In this document: positions 54,786 to 61,000 of the stretch, piece after piece
How the letters are laid out: each line of letters opens with the position of its first letter
How positions within the stretch are numbered: the first letter of the stretch is position 1
NCBI GenBank assembly: GCA_035468985.1
Contig: DATISF010000038.1
Span: forward strand, 62,001 to 126,000
Direction of reading: 5' to 3'
Length of the DNA: 64,000 nt
Source: DASVHS01 sp035468985
Lineage (GTDB): Bacteria > Acidobacteriota > Thermoanaerobaculia > Gp7-AA8
Program-made: the position numbers and the translations under genes
The notes under the pieces: model-generated
Databases searched by the model: none
What the model was told of the DNA's origin: nothing
Seen by the model: the letters and a program-made list of their open reading frames with translations, nothing else

Positions 54786-55658
54786 ATGTTTGTCCAACGA
54801 GTGCTTCGCATCTCCGTCCTCGCCGTCTTTCTCGGTGCGTGCCTCTCCAGCGCCATGGGTCAGGAACTCATCGCGCCGGTCCGCGCGAAACTTGTCATTC
54901 CTGACAAGAAGCTGCTTCCCGGGGTGCCGTTCGCCTTTTGGGTCGAGCTGGAGAACGCGTCCGATGGCACGATCTCGATTGGGTTGCGGCCTCATCTGCT
55001 CGTGCAGCGCGGTGCACTGGACACTTTCGAGGTTTCGAGTCACGAGTTCCCGACACTCGTTGGCCGCGAGTCCTATCTGACGCTCGCGCCGCACGAGCAA
55101 CGGACCCTTTCTCTCTCAATCACCGAGGCCGCGAGATACAAGGACTTCTATGGCGATCCTCGCCTCTCACCACCAGGACACTACCGCATAAGCCTCCGGC
55201 TCGACGGTGCCTTCGATGACTTCATCGGCCCACCGCCGAAACCGCTGACTGTCGCCGGCATCGTCCTGACGGACGTATTTGAAGTCGAGCGCGTCGAGCC
55301 GAGCGGAAGTGATGCCGCTGTCTGGCAACGGCTGCAGGAGAGTCACAATCAGCGATGGAAGCTGTCCGATTGGTGGAGCGGTTCGAACGTGATCGATGAA
55401 ATCCTGATCTCGCATCCGGATTCGAACTATGTTCCGTACGCAGTTCTGGCCGGCGCAGGCCGGCCCGCATACCGGCGGCGTGTCCTCGAAACGATCGATC
55501 GATTCCCTTCGACACCGGTGATCGAGGAGCTCCATGTCATCGCGTCACAGCTGCTCGCGGCCTCCGCTGACGACCTGGATCGGTATGCGAAAGAACTTGC
55601 GTCTGTTCGGGAGAGCAAGCGTCCGACGACGAAGAAGTTTGCCTCGGGACCGGAATAG
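54786..55658 (+). CDS. Secreted protein of unknown function
   Basis: A 290-residue protein with a good ribosome site (AAGGAGAGCCACATG) and a signal peptide (VLRISVLAVFLGACLSSAMG). The first half is beta-rich (RAKLVIPDKKLLPGVPFAFW, RTLSLSITEAARYKDFYGD, HYRISLRLDGAFDDF) and looks like an Ig-like domain. The second half is helical (AVWQRLQESHNQRWKLSDWW, RRRVLETIDRFPSTPVIEEL, LLAASADDLDRYAKELASVR). I recognise no family. It lies inside the accessory insert, right of the IS, and may be cargo. The stop is followed by an inverted repeat (GGGATACG and CGTATCCC at 55677-55722) before the convergent peptidase gene. Confidence 0.75.
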   Translation: MFVQRVLRISVLAVFLGACLSSAMGQELIAPVRAKLVIPDKKLLPGVPFAFWVELENASDGTISIGLRPHLLVQRGALDTFEVSSHEFPTLVGRESYLTLAPHEQRTLSLSITEAARYKDFYGDPRLSPPGHYRISLRLDGAFDDFIGPPPKPLTVAGIVLTDVFEVERVEPSGSDAAVWQRLQESHNQRWKLSDWWSGSNVIDEILISHPDSNYVPYAVLAGAGRPAYRRRVLETIDRFPSTPVIEELHVIASQLLAASADDLDRYAKELASVRESKRPTTKKFASGPE

Positions 55659-55728
55659 CGTGGACTTGGGGACTCGGGATACGGTGCCTCTGGATGATCG
55701 GTCTCCGTAGTCTCGTATCCCCGCATCC

Positions 55729-55781
55729 CGCCCTACTTCATCCCCAGCTCCATCCACAGGAACGAAAACACATCCGTCTGC
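55729..55781. repeat. 53-bp direct repeat, right copy
   Basis: The copy inside the intact prolyl oligopeptidase gene, covering its last 15 codons and the stop, identical to 50075-50127. The identity extends four bases beyond the stop codon (CGCC), a feature shared by the other bracketed insert, whose repeat also begins CGCC. Confidence 0.95.
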
Positions 55782-57925
55782 GATGCCACTGCTTCAGAGA
55801 GCGCGGTGCCGATTCCGTGGCCGGCGCTGCTGGTCGTGCGCAGCAGGATCGGCTGCGTTGAGCCGGTGGCGGCCTGCAGACGCGCCACGAACTTGCGCGA
55901 GTTCATCGGATCGACGCGGCCGTCGTTGTCGCCGGTCAGGAAAAGCGCGGCGGGATACTTCGTGCCGTCGGTGACGCGGTGATACGGCGAGTAGGCCATC
56001 ATCGCTGCGAGCTGCGTCGGATTGTCCGGTGAACCGAACTCCGTCTGATTGAACACGCCGTTCGGCGTGCGCAGCCATCGCGGAATGTCGTACAGGCCGA
56101 CGTGCGAGACGACCGCGCGATAGAGCTCGGGATGCTGCGTCATCGCCGCACCCATCAGCAGTCCGCCGTTGCTTCCGCCTTCGATGGCCAGCTTCGACGC
56201 GCTCGTGTACTTGCGGGCGATGAGATGCTGCGCGCACGCCGCGAAGTCGTCGAAGACGTTCTGCTTGCTGAGCATCTTCCCCGCTTCGTGCCATTCCTCG
56301 CCGAACTCGCCGCCGCCGCGCAGATTCGCCACCGCGATCACGCCGCCCTGATCGAGCCACAGCCGGTTGCTGAGACTCACATTCGGGCGAACGCTGATCG
56401 AGTAGCCGCCGTACGCGCGAAGGATCGTCGGATTCGTGCCGTCGAGCTTCGTCCCCTTGCGATAGATGATGTTGACTGGGACCTTCGTCCCGTCCTTCGA
56501 CGTGGCCATCTCGCGGACGACCACTGCATCGCTGAAATCGATCGGCGACACGGTCTTCAACGCCGCTGGTGTGACCTGCTTCGAAGACGCGCGATAGCGG
56601 AACCATGCCGGCGCCGCGGTGAAGCTGCCATCGCGGAACAGCAGATCATCACCCGGCAGGCGCACGACCTCGGAGACCGATGAGATCTTCGGAATCGGCA
56701 CGCGGCCGAGAGGCTTGCCGGCGCGGTCAAAGCTCAGGAGGTCCGAGGGGCCGCCCGCCATCATCGCTACGAAGATCACGTTCTTGCCGGCGGCGAATGC
56801 GTCGACGGACATTGCATTCTTCGGCGCGCTCTGCGCTCCCGCGGCTCTCACTTCGTCAGGGAGCGACGGGGTGCCCGCTTTCGCGGTGTCGAGCACGACC
56901 TGCGACTTCTCCAGCTTCGGATCGGCAGGATCGACGCGCAGGATCTTTCCGTTCGGCGCGCCGTTGTGGGAGAGGAGGTAAAGCGAGCCGTCCGCGCCGA
57001 ACTCGGCGTCGCGGACCTTGTCGGCGAACTGCGTGACCTGCGTCCACGCGCCATCCGGCTGGCGCACGAAGTGCTCGACCTCGCCGCCGTCGCCGTTTTT
57101 CACCGCCGCCAGTACGCGTTTGCCATCCGGCGCGGTCTGCAGCTCGATCTCCGCAATGCGCGGGAAGTCCTTGCCGAGGACATAGGTGTCCGACGAGACG
57201 GGAGTGCCGAGCTTGTGAAACCAGATCTGCTGGTAGAAATCGATGTCTTCCGTCGGCCGCTCGTTTCCCCGCGGATAGCGCGTGTACCAGAAGGCGGAGC
57301 CGTCGGCGTTCCAGGCGACGCTTCCGCCGGCCGTGGCGAAGTTGACGCGCGGCACGACGTCGCCGAGCTCCTTCCCTGTCGCCGTAGCGAAGATGTGCAC
57401 CGATCCGTCCTCGCTGCCGTGCAGCGAGAGCGAGATCGCGACGCGCTTGGCATCGAGCGAGGGAACGTAGAAGTCGATGCTCGTGGCCCCCTTCGCGTCG
57501 GCGGCGTTCGGGTCGTAGACGACATGCTCCGACGCGGCGTTCGACGCCGAGTCGAACATGACGAGCAGCGGCTGCTCCTTCGGAGGCGCCGACTTCAGGG
57601 CGAAGATCTTCCCAGCGCGTTCGGTCACGCCGAAGTAGCCGCGCCGTGGGGTCTTGAGGATCGCGGTGAGGCGTTTGGCGATCTGCGCACGGGCCGGAAC
57701 GGCATCGAGCGCCGTGCGGGTGGCCTTGTTCTGCTCCGCGACCCACGCCTGCACCTCGGGATCGTTCGCGTTCTCGAGCCACTGGTAGTTGTCGGTAAAG
57801 GTGACGGAGCCGTAGGTCTCGACGACGGGGCGTCTTTGTGTAGCGACGGCCGCCTCGGCCGTCGTCCCGCGGCCGAGGACGGCCGCCGCTCCACAGATCA
57901 GGACCACCAGCATCGATTTGCGCAT
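55733..57925 (-). CDS. Prolyl oligopeptidase family serine peptidase (S9A-like), exported
   Basis: A 730-residue peptidase. The ATG at 57925 opens a signal peptide (RKSMLVVLICGAAAVLG) and ends in an unusual Ala-rich stretch made by an inserted palindrome. The N-terminal cap helices (YQWLENANDPEVQAWVAEQN) lead into the seven-bladed propeller. The catalytic domain has Ser in LAIEGGSNGGLLMGAAMTQH (near residue 585), Asp in TGDNDGRVDPMNSRK and His in TTSSAGHGIGTALSE. It cuts peptides, mainly after Pro. The divergent Dcp gene starts 24 bp away. The last 15 codons are duplicated at 50075. Confidence 0.93.
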   Translation of the reverse strand: MRKSMLVVLICGAAAVLGRGTTAEAAVATQRRPVVETYGSVTFTDNYQWLENANDPEVQAWVAEQNKATRTALDAVPARAQIAKRLTAILKTPRRGYFGVTERAGKIFALKSAPPKEQPLLVMFDSASNAASEHVVYDPNAADAKGATSIDFYVPSLDAKRVAISLSLHGSEDGSVHIFATATGKELGDVVPRVNFATAGGSVAWNADGSAFWYTRYPRGNERPTEDIDFYQQIWFHKLGTPVSSDTYVLGKDFPRIAEIELQTAPDGKRVLAAVKNGDGGEVEHFVRQPDGAWTQVTQFADKVRDAEFGADGSLYLLSHNGAPNGKILRVDPADPKLEKSQVVLDTAKAGTPSLPDEVRAAGAQSAPKNAMSVDAFAAGKNVIFVAMMAGGPSDLLSFDRAGKPLGRVPIPKISSVSEVVRLPGDDLLFRDGSFTAAPAWFRYRASSKQVTPAALKTVSPIDFSDAVVVREMATSKDGTKVPVNIIYRKGTKLDGTNPTILRAYGGYSISVRPNVSLSNRLWLDQGGVIAVANLRGGGEFGEEWHEAGKMLSKQNVFDDFAACAQHLIARKYTSASKLAIEGGSNGGLLMGAAMTQHPELYRAVVSHVGLYDIPRWLRTPNGVFNQTEFGSPDNPTQLAAMMAYSPYHRVTDGTKYPAALFLTGDNDGRVDPMNSRKFVARLQAATGSTQPILLRTTSSAGHGIGTALSEAVASQTDVFSFLWMELGMK
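57839..57895. repeat. Palindromic repeat inserted in frame after the signal peptide
   Basis: Left arm TGTAGCGACGGCCGCCTCGG and right arm CCGAGGACGGCCGCCGCTCC are inverted (small gaps) about a CGTCCCG centre. On the minus strand the element encodes GRGTTAEAAVATQ just past the signal-peptide cleavage region. The coding frame is kept and no catalytic residue is affected. Its sequence differs from the other palindromes in the window. Confidence 0.7.
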
Positions 57926-57931
57926 CGGCAA

Positions 57932-57941
57932 AGGATATCCT
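57932..57941. promoter_or_regulatory. Palindromic shared -10 element, peptidase pair
   Basis: AGGATATCCT is a perfect palindrome that reads TATCCT on both strands. On the minus strand it lies 7 nt before the ATG of the prolyl oligopeptidase, so transcription would begin at the A. On the plus strand it lies 9 nt before the Dcp ATG, leaving a 2-nt leader. It is the only -10-like sequence in the 24-bp divergent gap. Confidence 0.6.
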
Positions 57942-57949
57942 CCCGCGTC

Positions 57950-60055
57950 ATGAAACGACTGATTCTTGGGTTGAGCCTTCTCCTGGCCTCCTCCGCGTTC
58001 GCAGCCGACACGAATCCGTTCTTCACGCCGAGCACGCTCCCCTTCCAGGCGCCTCCCTTCGACAAGATCAAGGACACCGACTTCCAGCCGGCGATCGAGG
58101 AGGGGATGACGCGCGAGCTGGCCGAGATCGAAGCGATCGCCAACAGCACGGAAGCGCCGACGTTCGCCAACACGCTCGAGGCCATGGAGCGCTCCGGCGA
58201 CCTTCTTCGCCGCGTGTCGCGGGTGTTCTCCGGCCTGGCGCAGTCGAATACGAATCCGACCCTGCAGAAGGCGCAGTCCGCGCTGGCGCCGAAGCTCGCC
58301 GCACATCGCGACGCGATCTACCTCAATCCGAAGCTATTCGCGCGCGTCAAGGCCATCTACGACCAGCGCGCCACGCTCGGCCTCAATCCCGAGCAGATGC
58401 GTCTCGCCGACCGCACCTATCGCGAGTTCGTCCGCGCCGGCGCGCTGCTTTCCGATGCCGACAAAGTCACGCTGCGCGCGCTCAACAAGGAGCAGTCGCA
58501 GCTGACGACCGAATATCGCAGGAAGGTTCTGGCCGACACGAACGCCTCGGCCATCGTCATCGACGACAAGAGCCTTCTCGACGGACTGCCCGAAGCGGAT
58601 GTCGCCGCGGCAGCGGCCGCCGCGAAGAGCCGCGGGCTGGAAGGCAAGTGGGTCCTGACGCTGCAGAACACGACGCAGCAGCCGCCGCTCACCCATCTCA
58701 AGAATCGTGCGCTGCGCGAGCGCCTCCACACGGCATCATCGATGCGCGGGAATCACGGCGGCGAGAACGACACGAAAGCGATCGACGCCCGTCTCGCTCA
58801 GCTCCGCGCCCAGCGCGCCAAGCTTCTCGGATTTCCCACCTTCGCCGCGTACGGCCTCGACGAGCAGATGGCCAAGACGCCGGACAACGCGCTCAAGTTC
58901 ATGACCGACATGGTTCCGGCGACCGTCGCCAAGACGAATGAAGAAGCCGCGCGCATGCAGAAGCTCATCGATTCGCAGAACGGCGGATTCAAACTCGCGC
59001 CGTGGGACTGGCAGTACTACGCCGAACAGGTGCGCAAAGCCGATTACGACCTCGACGACGCTCAGGTGAAACCGTACTTCGAGATCAACCGCGTGCTGAA
59101 CGACGGCGTGTTCTTCGCCGCGAACAAGATGTACGGCATCACGTTCAAGGAACGGAAGGACATCCCCGTCTATCAGGAAGACGTCCGCGTCTTCGAAGTG
59201 TCCGACACCGATGGCAAGCCGCTGGCGCTGTTCTACTTCGATCCGTTCCAGCGATCGAACAAAGCCGGCGGCGCCTGGACCAGCGGCTTCGTCGGCCAGT
59301 CCAGACTCCTCGGCACCAAGCCCGTGGTCACGAACACTGAGAATTTCCAGAAGCCCGCGGCCGGACAGCCGGCGCTCATCAGCTTCGGCGACGTGACAAC
59401 GATGTTCCACGAGTTCGGCCACGCGCTGCACAGCATCTTCTCGGCGGTCACGTACCCGACGCTCTCCGGCACGCCGCGCGATTTCGTCGAGTTCCCGTCG
59501 CAGTTCAACGAGCATTGGGCAGTCGAGCCGAGCGTGTTCGCGAATTACGCGAAGCACTACAAGAGCGGCGAGCCGATGCCTGCCGCGCTCGTCGAGAAGC
59601 TGAAGAAATCGCTGAAGTTCAATCAGGGATTCGCGACGACCGAATATCTCGCCGCGGCGCTGCTGGACATGGCCTGGCACACACTGCCGCCCGATGCGCC
59701 TCTGCAGGACGTCAATGCATTCGAGCCCGAAGCGCTGAAGAAGTTCAAGATCGATGTGCCGCAGGTGCCGCCGCGCTATCACACGACGTACTTCTCGCAC
59801 ATCTGGGGCGGCGGCTATTCGGCCGGCTACTACGCCTATCTATGGAGCGAGGTGCTCGACGACGACGCCTACTACTGGTTCCGCGAGAACGGCGGAATGA
59901 CGCGCGCGAACGGCCAGCGCTATCGCGACATGGTCCTGTCGCGCGGCGGAACGGAAGATCCGGCGGCGATGTACCGCGCGTTCCGGGGGAAGGATCCCAG
60001 CGTTGAGCCGCTGCTGATGGAGAGGGGACTGAAGAGCGCGCCGGCCAAAGAATAG
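57950..60055 (+). CDS. dcp: M3 family metallopeptidase, peptidyl-dipeptidase Dcp type, exported
   Basis: A 701-residue zinc peptidase. A signal peptide (MKRLILGLSLLLASSAFAAD) is followed by the helical N-domain (NPTLQKAQSALAPKLAAHRD) and the catalytic core: HEFGH in SFGDVTTMFHEFGHALHSIF (near residue 486), with downstream VEFPSQFNEHWAV giving the third ligand Glu, and HIWGGGYSAGYYAYLWSEVL typical of Dcp. It removes C-terminal dipeptides. The ATG is only 24 bp from the divergent peptidase. A long in-frame extension upstream (to 56966) crosses the other gene and is a shadow. Confidence 0.95.
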   Translation: MKRLILGLSLLLASSAFAADTNPFFTPSTLPFQAPPFDKIKDTDFQPAIEEGMTRELAEIEAIANSTEAPTFANTLEAMERSGDLLRRVSRVFSGLAQSNTNPTLQKAQSALAPKLAAHRDAIYLNPKLFARVKAIYDQRATLGLNPEQMRLADRTYREFVRAGALLSDADKVTLRALNKEQSQLTTEYRRKVLADTNASAIVIDDKSLLDGLPEADVAAAAAAAKSRGLEGKWVLTLQNTTQQPPLTHLKNRALRERLHTASSMRGNHGGENDTKAIDARLAQLRAQRAKLLGFPTFAAYGLDEQMAKTPDNALKFMTDMVPATVAKTNEEAARMQKLIDSQNGGFKLAPWDWQYYAEQVRKADYDLDDAQVKPYFEINRVLNDGVFFAANKMYGITFKERKDIPVYQEDVRVFEVSDTDGKPLALFYFDPFQRSNKAGGAWTSGFVGQSRLLGTKPVVTNTENFQKPAAGQPALISFGDVTTMFHEFGHALHSIFSAVTYPTLSGTPRDFVEFPSQFNEHWAVEPSVFANYAKHYKSGEPMPAALVEKLKKSLKFNQGFATTEYLAAALLDMAWHTLPPDAPLQDVNAFEPEALKKFKIDVPQVPPRYHTTYFSHIWGGGYSAGYYAYLWSEVLDDDAYYWFRENGGMTRANGQRYRDMVLSRGGTEDPAAMYRAFRGKDPSVEPLLMERGLKSAPAKE

Positions 60056-60112
60056 CCGCGCGCAAAAACATCATAGGCGCGCTCCCTCACGATCTTTATC
60101 GTGTGGGGAGCA

Positions 60113-60883
60113 ATGAATGGATCCAGCCGCCGACGCGTCGCAATCGCTCTGTCGATCGCGTTACTCGCGTTCGCCGTGGCGACCAAGTCGCGCTCGAAAT
60201 CTGATCCGCTCCCGCGCGGCCCGCTGAAGCGTTCGTCCTCGACGAGGATCGGCGATGTCATCAAACCCGGCGACGAAAAAGCTCCCGGGCCGGTCCGGTT
60301 CCACGACACGCTCGAACCGGCGACGTGGCATGGACATCCGGCGCTGCGGCGTGAAACGGCCACAACGCGGCCGGGCGGGGATCAGTTCGTGCGCTTCGAG
60401 ATCACGGTCTTCGATCCCGTGACACTCCTGCCGCTTCACAGCGAGCGGCGGCGAGAAGACGGACTTCCCCTCGCGCGCGACTTCGACGGACTGCACGTCA
60501 CGGAAACGCGCACGCCCGGAGACCTGCTCAAGCCACCGCCCCCCAAGCTCGTTCCCGTGTCGGAAGCGATCGTAACGGGTTTCGATCTTGCCGAGCCTGC
60601 ATACGACTGGATCGGCGGTGAAGGGCCTCCCGTCCTCCTCGGCCTGCCGCTTCGCGATGGCTGGCGCGGGTCAGTGCCGGGCATTTCCGCCGCCGGCGAG
60701 ACGCTGGCGCCATGCACGGCCGGCCCGTGCGTCGTGCGGCCGATGTCGTATTCCGTCAGCGGCCTCGAGGTGATCAGCGGGCTTTCCGGAGTTCCGGTGC
60801 GCACGTGGCGAGTCGAGGTCGCCGAAACCAGATTCACGTTCTGGATCGCGTGCGACCAGCCGCGGCTCGAACAGGTGACGTGA
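60113..60883 (+). CDS. Secreted hypothetical protein (DUF3108-like)
   Basis: A 256-residue protein starting MNGSSRRRVAIALSIALLAF, a signal peptide or N-terminal anchor. The mature protein is beta-rich: FHDTLEPATWHGHPALRRET, QFVRFEITVFDPVTLLPLHS, VTGFDLAEPAYDWIGGEGPP and TWRVEVAETRFTFWIACDQP. The pattern of an exported sandwich with a final W-IA-strand recalls DUF3108-type proteins, but this is tentative. It lies 57 bp after the Dcp stop and may be co-transcribed. An ATG four codons upstream is an alternative start. Confidence 0.65.
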   Translation: MNGSSRRRVAIALSIALLAFAVATKSRSKSDPLPRGPLKRSSSTRIGDVIKPGDEKAPGPVRFHDTLEPATWHGHPALRRETATTRPGGDQFVRFEITVFDPVTLLPLHSERRREDGLPLARDFDGLHVTETRTPGDLLKPPPPKLVPVSEAIVTGFDLAEPAYDWIGGEGPPVLLGLPLRDGWRGSVPGISAAGETLAPCTAGPCVVRPMSYSVSGLEVISGLSGVPVRTWRVEVAETRFTFWIACDQPRLEQVT

Positions 60884-61000
60884 CCGCGGCCGGCGGGGCT
60901 GTACGCGATGAAGCCGGCGATCTGAGGACGGCGGCGGCCTTCGTCGCCATGACGCAGGTTCGGTGACCGTGATAAACATTCGCGTCCGGAGGTGGCACGA

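Noticed and set aside
56966..57949. Upstream in-frame extension of the M3 peptidase by 328 codons
   Set aside because: It runs antisense through the prolyl oligopeptidase gene, and the ATG at 57950 opens a clean signal peptide.
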